In this document: positions 24,679 through 33,756 of the stretch, piece by piece | How the letters are laid out: each line of letters opens with the position of its first letter | Position numbering within the stretch: position 1 is the stretch's first letter | NCBI GenBank assembly: GCA_963840235.1 | Contig: CAWIYC010000005.1 | Span: forward strand, 124,001-188,000 | DNA length: 64,000 nt | Direction: 5' to 3' | DNA from: JBBRHQ01 sp963840235 | GTDB lineage: Bacteria; Actinomycetota; Thermoleophilia; Solirubrobacterales; 70-9 | Made by a program: the position numbers and the translations under genes | The notes under the pieces: generated by a model | Databases searched by the model: none | What the model saw: only the letters and a program-made list of their open reading frames with translations | What the model was told of the DNA's origin: nothing

Positions 24679-25896
24679 GTGGCGACCGCGACTACCAACG
24701 GCACCTCGGTCATCAAGCCCGACTTCGAGTCGGGGCGCAAGCACTTCATCTTCACCCAGGAGCACGAGGACCTGAGGGAGTCGCTGGAGTCGTGGGTGAA
24801 GAAGGAGCTCTATCCCCACCGCAACGAGTGGGAGGACACGTACTGGCCGAGCGAGGTGATGAAGCGCGCCGGCGACCTCGGCTTCCTCGGCCTCTGCTTC
24901 CCCGAGGAGTACGGCGGCCAGGGCGGCGACTACTACTACTCGCTGGTCCGGGCCGAGTCGATGAGCTACTCCGCCTCCGGCGGCACCAACATGGGCTTCG
25001 CCGTGCAGACCGACATGGTCCTCCCCCCCATCCACCTGCTCGGCACAGAGGAGCAGAAGCAGCGCTATCTTCCGGCCGGGATCAAGGGCGAGAAGATCGG
25101 CTGCCTCGGGATCACCGAGCCGGGCGCCGGCTCCGACGTGGCCGGGATCCGCACCACCGCGATCCGCGACGGCGACGAGTACGTGATCAACGGATCGAAG
25201 ACCTTCATCACCAACGGGCCGCGGGCCGATTTCATCGTCCTCGTCGCCAAGACCGACCCGAAGGCGCGCCACGAGGGGATCACCCTGTTCATCGTCGACC
25301 TGCGCGATGAGAGCGGCGAGAAGGTCCCCGGGTTCACCGTCTCCGCCGAGCTGGAGAAGATGGGGATGCACGCCTCCGACACCGGCGAGCTCGCCTTCGA
25401 GGACGTCCGCGTCCCCGCCGACGCCGTCCTCGGCGAGGTCGGCAAGGGCTTCTACCACATCAGCTGGGAGCTTCAGGGGGAGCGGCTGGTGGCCGCGTTC
25501 GGCTCCCACGCCGGGTGCGAGCGGATGATCGAGAAGACGCTGGAGTACGCGAAGGAGCGCGAGGCGTTCGGCCGCCCGATCGGCAAGTTCCAGGCGATCC
25601 GCCACAAGTTCGCCGAGATGGCGACCAAGACCGAGGCGGCGAAGCAGTTCAACTACGCCACCGCCTGGCGCTTCGCCAACGGCGAGTACCCGGTGCGCGA
25701 GATCACCATGGCCAAGCTGTTCTCCTCGCGGGTCGCCTGCGAGGTCGCCGACGAGTGCATCCAGATCCTCGGCGGCTACGGCTACATGAAGGAGTACGAG
25801 CTCGAGCGCTCCTACCGGGACGTGCGCCTGAACCGGATCGGCGCCGGAACCGACGAGATCATGCTCGACGTCATCGGCCGCTCCTACGGTCTCTAG
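24679..25896 (+). CDS. Acyl-CoA dehydrogenase
   Basis: This FAD-dependent enzyme (405 aa) catalyses the first oxidation of an acyl-CoA. Family motifs are LGITEPGAGSDVAGIRT (FAD/substrate loop), ASDTGELAFEDVRVP, ERLVAAFGSHAGCERMIEKTLEYAKEREAFGRPI, and the C-terminal QILGGYGYMKEYELERSYRDVRLNRIGAGTDEIM. The catalytic base is expected as the Glu in YMKEYELER. The GTG at 24679 is preferred over a TTG at 24622 because AGAGGAGAG lies 4 nt before it. It is a paralogue of the gene at 27416. Confidence 0.9.
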   Translation: MATATTNGTSVIKPDFESGRKHFIFTQEHEDLRESLESWVKKELYPHRNEWEDTYWPSEVMKRAGDLGFLGLCFPEEYGGQGGDYYYSLVRAESMSYSASGGTNMGFAVQTDMVLPPIHLLGTEEQKQRYLPAGIKGEKIGCLGITEPGAGSDVAGIRTTAIRDGDEYVINGSKTFITNGPRADFIVLVAKTDPKARHEGITLFIVDLRDESGEKVPGFTVSAELEKMGMHASDTGELAFEDVRVPADAVLGEVGKGFYHISWELQGERLVAAFGSHAGCERMIEKTLEYAKEREAFGRPIGKFQAIRHKFAEMATKTEAAKQFNYATAWRFANGEYPVREITMAKLFSSRVACEVADECIQILGGYGYMKEYELERSYRDVRLNRIGAGTDEIMLDVIGRSYGL

Positions 25897-25972
25897 CCGG
25901 CCGGCCGAAACCGCGCAGGCGCTCCCCGCTGGGGTTCCAGCGGCGCCGCTGGGACGCAGCCCGGGTGCCGGC

Positions 25973-26017
25973 TGAACGGTTTGGCCACCTATAGGTGCTG
26001 AAACCGTTCAATCAATG
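25973..26017. repeat. Dispersed hairpin palindrome, copy 2
   Basis: The outer arms TGAACGGTTT (25973-25982) and AAACCGTTCA (26001-26010) are perfect, and the centre CACCTATAGGTG (25986-25997) is a 12-bp palindrome; the bases between are mismatched. Aligned without gaps to copy 1 over 45 bp, it differs at about six positions, including the shared flank TCAATG. It lies 77 bp after the acyl-CoA dehydrogenase stop and before a plus-strand gene, so it is not in a convergent gap. Confidence 0.8.
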
Positions 26018-26182
26018 TGCGGAAGCCCCGGACGGTCTCCCGCGGGCGCCGAACCGGGCCGGCCGCGAGCGAGCGCGCCGACTGGTTGCCGATTGCGGAT
26101 AACGGGTAGATTGCCCGCTCGCCAACGCTGCGGATGCCGGTCGCCTGCGCGGGCCGGGGCCCGCGCGATCGGCGCACCCCCG

Positions 26183-26944
26183 ATGAGACGAGAAAGCGGC
26201 AACACGGCAATCGAGGCGATCCTGACGGTGCTGGTCGCCGTCCTGATCCTGGTGCTCGGCTTCTGGCTCGGCACCGGCTCCGACGAGAACTCCAAGACGA
26301 CCACGGAGACGGTCACCACCGGGCCCTCGACCAATCCACCCCCAATCGGCTCGCAGCCCGATCCTCTGAGCCTGGCCGCGATCAGCCTTGCGACCGAGCC
26401 GGGCAGGCCCGCGAACACGGCCGGGATCCCCGGCAGCCAGGCCGCGGCGGTGATCGTCAACGAGTCGGCGAAGTCGCAGGCGGATGCGTCGCAGCGCGCC
26501 GCCTACTGGTCGTCCGTGGGCACGATGATCGCGACCCTGCGGGAAATGGAGGCGACCGCCTCGGGCCTCGACACGGCCGCGAAAGCGAAACAGGCCCGGA
26601 CCACCCTGCAGGCGCTGCAGGCGAACGCCCTGTTCGCGCTCGGAGGGCTGGAGCAGACCCGGGTGGCGGCGGACCCCCCCAAGCTGAGGCAGAGCCTGAT
26701 CGACGGAGCGAAGGCCGCGATCGGGGAGTCGATCGATCAGGCCAACGGCGCCCAAGGCCCGGCGACCGCCACGGCAGAGAAGGCGGCACAGCAGCTCTCG
26801 GCCAACGCGGCCGGCGCCGACAGGGACCTGGCCGGGATGCAGAACCTCTACACCCAGGCCCTCGAAGCAGCTACGGGCGGTGACTACGCGACGGCAAACG
26901 ACCTGCTGGGGCTGCTGGAGCAGGCGGCGACCAAGCTGCCGTAG
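26183..26944 (+). CDS. Membrane-anchored Ala-rich protein of unknown function
   Basis: The protein (253 aa) starts MRRESGNTAIEAILTVLVAVLILVLGFWLG, one membrane helix at about residues 12-30. A Thr/Pro-rich linker follows, then a largely helical extracytoplasmic region rich in Ala and Gln (SQADASQRAAYWSSVGTMIATLREMEATASGL..., a possible coiled coil). No known domain is recognised. An in-frame open stretch continues upstream to 26015, but ATG 26183 places the anchor at the N-terminus. It begins a three-gene plus-strand run with SnoaL and a dehydrogenase. Confidence 0.65.
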   Translation: MRRESGNTAIEAILTVLVAVLILVLGFWLGTGSDENSKTTTETVTTGPSTNPPPIGSQPDPLSLAAISLATEPGRPANTAGIPGSQAAAVIVNESAKSQADASQRAAYWSSVGTMIATLREMEATASGLDTAAKAKQARTTLQALQANALFALGGLEQTRVAADPPKLRQSLIDGAKAAIGESIDQANGAQGPATATAEKAAQQLSANAAGADRDLAGMQNLYTQALEAATGGDYATANDLLGLLEQAATKLP

Positions 26945-26963
26945 AGCGCTCTCCCCACCCTCG

Positions 26964-27398
26964 ATGTCAGATCTCGACCACGTCCGCTCCTACTACGAGG
27001 CGCTGAACAGCGGCGACGCCGAGCGCGTCAGCTCCCACTTCACCGAGGACGCCGTCCACTACTACACGCGCCTGGGCCCGCACGAGAGCGGGCGCACGAT
27101 CGGCGAGCACGCCGCCTGGGCGGTGGAGAACATCGACGGCCAGTGGTACCTCGAGCACGGGATCGAGGGATCGGGCGAGGTCGTGATCGAGTGGACGATG
27201 ACCTGGCGCGACCCCAGGTCGGGCGACCGGCGGCTCGATCGCGGCACCGAGTGGTTCGGCTTCCGCGACGGGCTGATCTGCGAGGTCCGCGCCTACCATC
27301 ACGGCGGTCCCAAGAACCCCCAGGGGGACCTGCTGGGCTTCGACCACCAGGGCCGGGGCTACACCATGCTGGAGGACTGGCGGGCGCCGCGCGGCTGA
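26964..27398 (+). CDS. SnoaL-like/NTF2-fold protein
   Basis: The 144-aa protein reads as a cone-shaped NTF2/SnoaL fold: a helix start VRSYYEALNSGDAERVSSHFTEDAVHYY, then EVVIEWTMTWRDPRSG, WFGFRDGLICEVRAYHHGGP. This fold serves polyketide cyclases, ketosteroid isomerases and dehydratase-like enzymes; the residue pattern does not fix the reaction. It is 17 bp before the acyl-CoA dehydrogenase start, so it may process the same substrate class. Confidence 0.75.
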   Translation: MSDLDHVRSYYEALNSGDAERVSSHFTEDAVHYYTRLGPHESGRTIGEHAAWAVENIDGQWYLEHGIEGSGEVVIEWTMTWRDPRSGDRRLDRGTEWFGFRDGLICEVRAYHHGGPKNPQGDLLGFDHQGRGYTMLEDWRAPRG

Positions 27399-27415
27399 GC
27401 GGGTACCGTCCCGGC

Positions 27416-28594
27416 ATGGGTGTGATCAAGGATTCCGGGGCGCGGGCCGTCATGCCCCCGTTCGGAGCGGAGCACGAGGAGCTGCGCGAGACCGTGCGCC
27501 GCTTCGTCGGCAGGGAGATCGCCCCCCACGTGGAGGAGTGGGAGGCGGCGCGGGAGTTCCCGCGAGAGCTGTTCGAGCGCTGCGGAGAGCTCGGCTTCCT
27601 CGGGCTCAAGTTCCCCGAGGAATACGGAGGCCAGGGGGGCACCCACCTGCACGACGCCGTCTGGGTCGAGGAGCTGGCCCGCTCGGGCGCCTCGGGCGGG
27701 GTCGGAGCCGGGCTCAACGCCCACGCCTCGATCGCGATGCCGCCGGTGTTCAACTTCGGCACCGAGGAGCAGCGCCAGCGCTGGATCGTCCCCGGTGTCC
27801 GCGGCGAGAAGGTCGGGGCGCTGGGGATCACCGAGCCCGGCGCCGGCTCCGACGTCGCCGGCATCCGCACCCTCGCCCGCCGCGTCGACGGCGGCTACGT
27901 CGTCAACGGCGCCAAGACCTTCATCACCAACGGGGTCCGCGCCGACTTCCTCGTCTGCGCCTGCAAGACGACCGAGGAGGGCGGCCACGGCGGCATCTCC
28001 TTCCTCGTGCTCGAGCGCGAGATGCCCGGCTACGAGGTGACGCAGAAGCTGGAGAAGTTGGGCTGGCACTCATCCGACACCGGCGAGCTCTCCTTCACCG
28101 ACGTCGAGGTGCCCGAAGAGAACCTGCTGGGAACGGAGAACGGCGGCTTCGCCCTGATCATGGCCAACTTCGCCTGGGAGCGGCTGCTGATGGCGATCGG
28201 CGCGGTCGGCGGGATGCAGCGGGTGATCGAGACGACCGTCGCCTACGCCTCCGAGCGCGAGGCCTTCGGCCGCCCGATCGGCAAGTTCCAGGCGATCCGC
28301 CACAAGGTCGCCGAGATGGCGACAAAGGCGGAGGCGGCCCGGGCGATCACCTACAACGCCCTGCGCCTCTTCCATGAGGGCCAGGACTGCATCCGAGAGG
28401 TGACGATGGCCAAGCTCGTCACCCAGCGCGGGCTGGTCGAGATCTGCGACGAGGCCCTGCAGATCCACGGCGGCTACGGCTACATGCGCGAGTACGGGAT
28501 CGAGCGCGCCCTGCGCGACGCCCGCCTCGGCCCGATCGGCGGCGGCACCGACGAGATCATGAAGGAGATCCTCGGCAAGCAGATGGGGTTGTAG
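27416..28594 (+). CDS. Acyl-CoA dehydrogenase
   Basis: The enzyme (392 aa) shows ALGITEPGAGSDVAGIRT, HSSDTGELSFTDVEVP, AYASEREAFGRPIGKFQAIRHKVAEMATKAEAARAI and the C-terminal HGGYGYMREYGIERALRDARLGPIGGGTDEIMKEILGKQMGL. It shares long identical stretches with the gene at 24679, so they are recent paralogues or members of the same subfamily. Its 3' end is crossed on the other strand by the integrase reading frame, the signature of an element that inserted at the end of this gene. Confidence 0.9.
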   Translation: MGVIKDSGARAVMPPFGAEHEELRETVRRFVGREIAPHVEEWEAAREFPRELFERCGELGFLGLKFPEEYGGQGGTHLHDAVWVEELARSGASGGVGAGLNAHASIAMPPVFNFGTEEQRQRWIVPGVRGEKVGALGITEPGAGSDVAGIRTLARRVDGGYVVNGAKTFITNGVRADFLVCACKTTEEGGHGGISFLVLEREMPGYEVTQKLEKLGWHSSDTGELSFTDVEVPEENLLGTENGGFALIMANFAWERLLMAIGAVGGMQRVIETTVAYASEREAFGRPIGKFQAIRHKVAEMATKAEAARAITYNALRLFHEGQDCIREVTMAKLVTQRGLVEICDEALQIHGGYGYMREYGIERALRDARLGPIGGGTDEIMKEILGKQMGL

Positions 28595-29763
28595 GGGTTT
28601 GCAGGGATTTCTTGTGTCTTGTCCACCTGATCGGTGGTGGGCGGACACAAAACGGACACATCGGAACGCGCCTGACGAATCGTTTCCTCGGCTGAGATGC
28701 GCTCCGTCGGATCGAGTTCGTCGAAGACATGCGCGTAGACGTCGAGCGTCATCGTCGGCGAGTGCCCGGCCTGGCGGGCGACGTCGACGACGCTGCGGCC
28801 CTCGTGGATGAGCAGGGAGACGAAGCTGTGACGGAGGTCGTAGGGCCGCACTCCCTCGAGGGGGATCGCGCGGCAAGCCGGCTGCCATGCATCCCTATGC
28901 CAAGTCTGCCAGGCCCGGTCGTTCCAGACGCCGCCTTGGAGGTTGGGGAAGACGAGCGCCTCGTCGCTCGGACGCCCGCTCCCCAGCCGCCACTCGAGCA
29001 GGTCGGCGGTGAGCGGCGCGAGCAGCCTGACCGTGCGCGAATGACGCGTCTTCGTTGTCTTGACGCCGCCTTGGCCGTCGCTGGCCTTCTCGATCAGCAG
29101 CGTCCGATCGCGGACATCGCCCCAAGCGAGGGCGAGCGCCTCCTGCGGGCGAAGGCCGGCGTAGGCGAGGACACTGATCAGCGTGGCGTCTCGCTCGCCG
29201 TGGTGCTCCCGGCTGGCAGCCGCGGCGCGTAGCTGCTCCACGACGAGCGGAGCCAGAGGCCGCACCTCCCTGTAGCGCCGAACGCTGGGCTTGCGAACCG
29301 ACTTCACGGGGTTCTGCCCGATCCGCCGCCACTCGACCGCCCTTTGCAGCACACCTTGGAGAAGGGCCAGAGCGCGGTAGACGGTCGGCTCCCCGACACC
29401 GGCGGCTTCGAGCTCCGCCCGGTAGCGCTCGATCACCTCGGGATTGATGCTGTGCAAACGCATCTCACCCAGACGGGGCAACACGTGCCGGTCCCAGAGG
29501 CCAGCGTAGCTTCGCTGCGTTCGGATTCCGAGATTTGGCACCGCGTAGAGGCGCCACCACTCCTGCCCGAACTCGGCGAGCGTTTCCTTGCCGCCGGTCA
29601 GCAGATCGAGCTCGCCGGTCCGCTTGCGCCGCACGATCTCGGCTTCGAGGGCATCCGCATCGCGCTTTCGGCCGGTAACCTTGGATCGCTCGCGACCGAT
29701 CTCGTCGCGCCACCGCACGCGCCAAACGACGCCGCCCTTGCGTTCGACCCGCTCAACGCTCAC
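28480..29763 (-). CDS. Tyrosine recombinase (phage/ICE integrase)
   Basis: The 427-aa integrase has an N-terminal Arm/AP2-like strand region (WRVRWRDEIGRERSKVTG). A SAM-like core-binding domain follows (TLAEFGQEWWRLYAVPNLGIRTQRSYAGLWDRHV). The catalytic domain has Arg in AGLRPQEAL, DLRHSF, AGHSPTMTLD and the nucleophile Tyr in LDVYAHV. After about residue 365 the tail (ISAEETIRQARSD..., NPANPYN-like) is not conserved. Its last 38 codons are antisense to the acyl-CoA dehydrogenase, so the present stop is borrowed from the host side of the junction. The GTG start overlaps the excisionase stop. Confidence 0.9.
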   Translation of the reverse strand: MSVERVERKGGVVWRVRWRDEIGRERSKVTGRKRDADALEAEIVRRKRTGELDLLTGGKETLAEFGQEWWRLYAVPNLGIRTQRSYAGLWDRHVLPRLGEMRLHSINPEVIERYRAELEAAGVGEPTVYRALALLQGVLQRAVEWRRIGQNPVKSVRKPSVRRYREVRPLAPLVVEQLRAAAASREHHGERDATLISVLAYAGLRPQEALALAWGDVRDRTLLIEKASDGQGGVKTTKTRHSRTVRLLAPLTADLLEWRLGSGRPSDEALVFPNLQGGVWNDRAWQTWHRDAWQPACRAIPLEGVRPYDLRHSFVSLLIHEGRSVVDVARQAGHSPTMTLDVYAHVFDELDPTERISAEETIRQARSDVSVLCPPTTDQVDKTQEIPANPYNPICLPRISFMISSVPPPIGPRRASRRARSIPYSRM

Positions 29764-30059
29764 GAGCCGGCTCCTGGATTTGAAGTCCGATCGAGCATGG
29801 CTCTCAAGCTACCGCGCGCGGCAGCGCGGCTCGGAGACATCGAGGTCACGTCGACCGCAGTGGGCTCAACCGCCTGCTCGGAGATCCAGCGGTCAAGCTC
29901 GGCCGGTCGCACCCGCAGCCGATTGCACAAACGCGCGGCACGAAGTTCACCCCGCGCGATTGCCCGGTAGACGGCCCGCCGTGAAAGGCCGCAGGCGCGA
30001 GCGACCTCCTCCGGCGAGAGGAGAGCTTCGACATTTGTTTCCTCGTCGCGCGGGCGCAC
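29760..30059 (-). CDS. Excisionase-type helix-turn-helix protein
   Basis: The 99-aa protein has an HTH_17/MerR-like excisionase domain: LLSPEEVARACGLSRRAVYRAIARGELRAARLCNRLRVRPAELDRWI. A Ser/Arg/Pro-rich tail of about 45 residues follows. The stop overlaps the integrase start (GTGA), so the two are translated together. It probably binds the attachment region and directs excision. Confidence 0.85.
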   Translation of the reverse strand: MRPRDEETNVEALLSPEEVARACGLSRRAVYRAIARGELRAARLCNRLRVRPAELDRWISEQAVEPTAVDVTSMSPSRAAARGSLRAMLDRTSNPGAGS

Positions 30060-30125
30060 GTTTCATCTGCATCTGTCGTTGAAGCGAGCCGAATGCGTCG
30101 GATTGGCTTCGAGCCCGCGGGCGAG

Positions 30126-30488
30126 TCAGCGGAATTCGGGTTTGACCGGTTCGCCGGCGCTCGGAGAACCTGGTGCCAAACGCTGCTCGAGGCGAGCGAC
30201 CACGGCGGCGATGTCGCCGTGCAGGTTACGAGCGCGTTCCAGCGCCTCGACCACCTCGTGATCGTCAAGCGTTCCCGCCCGGAGCCGCCGCGATCGATAG
30301 CGGTCAACCTCCCGCTCCACCAATCGACCGAGAAAGACGCCAATCGGGATCGGACCAGAGGCAGCGCGGAACTCGGCCCAGACGGCGTCTGTGACGTGGA
30401 TCCGCGCCATGTGGTCGCGCTCACGGGATCCGTCTGGTCCCGAGGGCCTCCTCTTGGCCTGACGTCTCCTCTTTCTTCGATTCGCCAT
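30126..30488 (-). CDS. Basic protein with possible ribbon-helix-helix, element-borne
   Basis: The 120-aa protein has a strongly basic start (MANRRKRRRQAKRRPSGPDG). Then MARIHVTDAVWAEFRAASGPIPIGVFLGRLVEREVDRYRSRR follows, a strand plus two helices as in ribbon-helix-helix or MobC-like proteins of integrative elements. The helical end (DHEVVEALERARNLHGDIAAVVARLEQRL) may be a coiled coil. ATG 30488 is chosen over an upstream ATG at 30533. On the minus strand a TATACG hexamer about 13 nt before the start suggests a short-leader promoter. Confidence 0.55.
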   Translation of the reverse strand: MANRRKRRRQAKRRPSGPDGSRERDHMARIHVTDAVWAEFRAASGPIPIGVFLGRLVEREVDRYRSRRLRAGTLDDHEVVEALERARNLHGDIAAVVARLEQRLAPGSPSAGEPVKPEFR

Positions 30489-30907
30489 CAAGGTCTCTGT
30501 CGTATACGCGTTGACCATGCACCACAGGTGCAACTGTGTGAGGGGGTGAGGCGTTGGAGGTGGCTGGACGACCTGGCTTGCCTCGCTGGCTCGCTATTAC
30601 CCGTTCGCTGGCGATTGATTTCGAGCTGGGGCATCACTGCGAGGTGATGCTGCGTCGGGGTTGTGAAACCGAGGGACGTAGCCCTCCCCCGACCAGCGCG
30701 GGAATGAAGTGCCGGCACAGAAAGCCCCAAGCCGGGTTCGGTGCGCAGGGGAGGGACCGGCCCTCCCGCGGATCGAGACCGATGTGGTGCATTGGGTGCG
30801 TCGGCCCTCCCGGACCGTTCGGGCTCGTGGCGCAGGGTCCGCGAAGGGTCAAGTCCACGGGGCTTCCGCGCCACTCCGCCTAGTGGCGCCGCTATAGGCT
30901 GGGCACG
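30489..30907. other. 419-bp intergenic stretch with small inverted repeats; no convincing gene
   Basis: Between the basic protein and the LAL regulator I see no gene I would defend; open frames of 74-128 codons exist on both strands but look like low-complexity Arg/Pro/Gly readings. Three palindromes are present: CGTATACG (30501-30508), TGCACCACAGGTGCA (30518-30532) and GCATCACTGCGAGGTGATGC (30631-30650). They are possible operators, part of an attachment or transfer region, or remnants of a lost gene. Confidence 0.5.
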
Positions 30908-33193
30908 ATGAGCGTGGCCGGGAGCGAAACAGTCGCCAAGCGAGTCGCGCCGGCGCCAGAGACCCCGGCCACCTCGCTCGGCCCACCATTCGAGCTCCTC
31001 GAGTCGAAGTTGCGCCCGCCCCAGCTACTCCGCGGGCATGTTCCGCGCACCGAGCTCATCAACCTGTTGCGAGAATCGCGCAACGTGCCGATCATCGCCG
31101 TCTCGGCCGCCCCCGGCTACGGCAAAACCACCCTGCTGGCGGGGTGGGCCTTGAAATCGCGACGGCGGTTCGCCTGGGTCTCGGTCGACGGCCACGACAA
31201 CGATCCGATCGTCCTCCTCAGCTACATCGCTGCCGCGCTCGACCGCGCCTGCCCGCTCGATCCGGCCGTGTTCGAGGCACTTGCCTCAGGGAACGCCTCG
31301 ATAGAGGCCATGATCGTTCCCCGGCTCGGATCCGCCCTGGCGCAGCTCGAGACATCCTTCGTCCTGATTCTGGACGACCTGCATGCGCTCACAAATCCGC
31401 AATGCCTCGATGCGATCGACGCACTCATCGACCACATCCCGGAGGGTTCGCAGATGGTGCTGTCCGGGCGAGCCCAGCCTTCCCGCCGAGTCGGAGCTCT
31501 GCGCGCACGTGGGCTGCTGCTGGAGATCGGGCCTGACGACCTGCGCATGGGGGCGGAGGACGCGCGCCCTCTGTTCGCCGCCGCCGGCGTTGAGATTTCC
31601 GACGCCGGCCTGTCCGATTACCTTCAGCGAACGGAGGGGTGGCCCGCCGGCCTCTATTTGGCTGCGCTCTCGATCCGGGCCGGGGGTGGAGAGATAGATG
31701 ACGCCGCGACTTTCCGGGGGGACGACAGGTTCATCGCCGACTACCTGCGATCCGAGCTGTTCAGCCGCCTTCCAGCGGACGAGCTTCGCTTCCTGACCCG
31801 TACCTCCGTGCTCGAGCGCATGTCGGGACCGCTATGCGACGCCTTGCTCGAGTCGGCCGATTCCGCAGAGGAGCTTGGCGCGCTCGAGCGCTCGAACCTC
31901 TTCGTGGTCGCACTGGACCGGCACGGGGGGTGGTATCGCTATCACCATCTCTTCGGGGAGCTGCTGCGTGCCGAGCTGGAGCGAGCAGAGGTGGACCTGG
32001 TTCCAGAGCTCCTCGCCCGTGCCTCCGACTGGTGCGGGGCGAACGGCGAGCCGCAGGCGGCCGTCAGTTACGCCCAGGCGGCGGGGGACGTCGACCGGGT
32101 CGCCGGGCTCGTCGGCGCGCACGCCCAGTCCGAGTATGAACACGGCCGCGCGGTCACGGCCGAACAATGGTTTTCTTGGCTCGAGGATCGGAGTTCAATG
32201 GAGCAGCACCCCGGGGTCGCCGTGCTGGGCGCTTGGCTCAGCGCGATTCGCGGCCGGCCCGACCAATCGGAGCGTTGGGCCGATGTGGCAGAGAGCGGCG
32301 CGCGAGTTGCGACTGCGCAGAACGGCGCCTCGATCGAGCCGTGGCTCGCCGTGCTCCGCGCCGCTCAGTGCCGTCACGGGGTGGAGAGGATGGCCGCAGA
32401 CGCCCAGCTGGCGGCCACGGGCTTTGGGCGCGCGAGTCCCTTTTGGCCGACCGCGGCGGTCCTGCTCGCGCTCTCGCATCAGTTCAGCGGCGATGACGAG
32501 CGGGCAGACGACCTGTTGGCCGAGGTCGCGGAGATGGCCGTGGCACTGGAACTCTCGAACCCAGGATCGCTGGCCTTTTCCCTGCGCGCCTTGATCGCAA
32601 TCGAGCGCCAGGACTGGGTCGCAGCCGAGGAGCTGACGGAAAGGGCTGAGTCGATCGCGCGGCGGGCACGGATGGAGGACTACACGCTAAACGCGGTGGT
32701 CTCTGCCGCCTCGGCCCGCTTCGCAATCCACCGGGGCGAGCAGTCGAGGGCCGATCAGCATCTGGCGCGGGCCCAGCGCCTGCGGCCCCAGCTCACGCGC
32801 GCGCTGGCTCCCTTCTCGATTCACGTTCGTATCCAGCTTGCTCGCGCCTACGCTGCCCGCGCGGACGTCGCCGGTGCGCGGACGCTGCTCCGCGAAACCA
32901 ATGACCTGTTGCGGCGAGGACCCGACTTCGGAACCCTGGCAGCGCAGGCGAACGAGCTGAGCTCCCAACTGCAGACGGTTGGGAGGGCTGGGCCGGGAGC
33001 CTCATCGCTGACCACAGCCGAGCTGCGGCTGATTCCCTTCCTGCCCACGCACCTCTCATTTCGAGAGGTCGGCGAGCGCCTCTACGTGTCGCACAACACG
33101 GTCAGGACCCAGGTCAGATCGATCTACCTGAAGCTCGACGTGACGTCCCGGAGCGCAGCCGTCGGACGGGCACGCGAACTCGGAATTCTCTAG
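30908..33193 (+). CDS. Large LuxR-family (LAL/MalT-like) ATP-dependent regulator
   Basis: The 761-aa regulator has an N-terminal NTPase module: Walker A SAAPGYGKTTLLAGW (about residues 67-80) and Walker B VLILDDLHAL (about 158). An arm domain follows (TEGWPAGLYLAALSIR; WYRYHHLFGELLRAEL), then helical TPR-like repeats to about residue 690. The C-terminal LuxR helix-turn-helix has FREVGERLYVSHNTVRTQVRSIYLKLDV. In MalT the repeats bind an inducer, and ATP-bound oligomers activate promoters from direct-repeat boxes. An identical 20-bp sequence lies just downstream (33212) and in front of the opposing cluster (42223), so these are likely targets. Confidence 0.9.
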   Translation: MSVAGSETVAKRVAPAPETPATSLGPPFELLESKLRPPQLLRGHVPRTELINLLRESRNVPIIAVSAAPGYGKTTLLAGWALKSRRRFAWVSVDGHDNDPIVLLSYIAAALDRACPLDPAVFEALASGNASIEAMIVPRLGSALAQLETSFVLILDDLHALTNPQCLDAIDALIDHIPEGSQMVLSGRAQPSRRVGALRARGLLLEIGPDDLRMGAEDARPLFAAAGVEISDAGLSDYLQRTEGWPAGLYLAALSIRAGGGEIDDAATFRGDDRFIADYLRSELFSRLPADELRFLTRTSVLERMSGPLCDALLESADSAEELGALERSNLFVVALDRHGGWYRYHHLFGELLRAELERAEVDLVPELLARASDWCGANGEPQAAVSYAQAAGDVDRVAGLVGAHAQSEYEHGRAVTAEQWFSWLEDRSSMEQHPGVAVLGAWLSAIRGRPDQSERWADVAESGARVATAQNGASIEPWLAVLRAAQCRHGVERMAADAQLAATGFGRASPFWPTAAVLLALSHQFSGDDERADDLLAEVAEMAVALELSNPGSLAFSLRALIAIERQDWVAAEELTERAESIARRARMEDYTLNAVVSAASARFAIHRGEQSRADQHLARAQRLRPQLTRALAPFSIHVRIQLARAYAARADVAGARTLLRETNDLLRRGPDFGTLAAQANELSSQLQTVGRAGPGASSLTTAELRLIPFLPTHLSFREVGERLYVSHNTVRTQVRSIYLKLDVTSRSAAVGRARELGIL

Positions 33194-33211
33194 GCGCGTC
33201 TCCGACGGCGC

Positions 33212-33231
33212 TTCACGCAATCTGGATGATG
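33212..33231 (+). promoter_or_regulatory. 20-bp shared promoter box, copy A
   Basis: TTCACGCAATCTGGATGATG lies 43 bp before the ATG of the CMD-like gene. The identical 20 bases occur once more, inverted, at 42223-42242, 34 bp before the first gene of the opposing cluster. Part of it (CTGGATGATG) resembles the MalT-type box GGGGATGAGG at 7 of 10 positions. It may be an activator site or contain the -10 region. Confidence 0.7.
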
Positions 33232-33274
33232 ACTTCCCGCCGACGGTGGTGTGTGATTGGCCCATCGGAGGCAG

Positions 33275-33631
33275 ATGACCGAATACGAGGACAGGCTCCG
33301 CAGTCTGGCCCTGGGCGACGAGGGCTTCATTCGCTCGGTGCTCGGCATCGAGCAGGACACGGTCGAGGTCTCCAGATTGGCCCCGAAGACGCATGCTCTC
33401 GTCCGTCTCGCGGCGTCGCTGGCGATCGACGCTGCCCCCAGCTCCTACCATGCGACTGTCGAGGCGGCGCTCGCCGCCGGCGCGACGATCGACGAGATCG
33501 TTGGGACCGTGATCGCCGTGGCCCCGACCGTGGGCCTCGCCCGCATCGTCTCAGCCGCGCCGGAACTGGCGCTGGCGCTCGGCTACGACGTCGACGCAGC
33601 TCTTGAGGTGCTGGAAGAGCGCGACGGCTGA
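33275..33631 (+). CDS. Carboxymuconolactone decarboxylase/AhpD-fold protein lacking the CxxC pair
   Basis: The 118-aa all-helical protein fits the CMD domain: LAPKTHALVRLAASLAIDAAPSSYHATVEAALAAGATIDEIVGTVIAVAPTVGLARIVSAAPELALALGYD. In AhpD-like members a CxxC-x-x-H motif does the redox work; here the position reads APSSYH, so thiol-peroxidase chemistry is excluded while the histidine is kept. The start ATG 33275 has GGAGG 6 nt before it. It is the first gene after the regulator and is preceded by the shared 20-bp box. Confidence 0.75.
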   Translation: MTEYEDRLRSLALGDEGFIRSVLGIEQDTVEVSRLAPKTHALVRLAASLAIDAAPSSYHATVEAALAAGATIDEIVGTVIAVAPTVGLARIVSAAPELALALGYDVDAALEVLEERDG

Positions 33632-33756
33632 TGGGAAGAGCGCGCGACCCGACTGCGATTCCCCCGGCTCGGATGGCCCATCGGGTGGGCCGCCGCACCC
33701 TGCGCCGGCTACCTAGGTGGTCGTCGCCTTCAACGGCAAGAAAGGGAGGAATGGAC

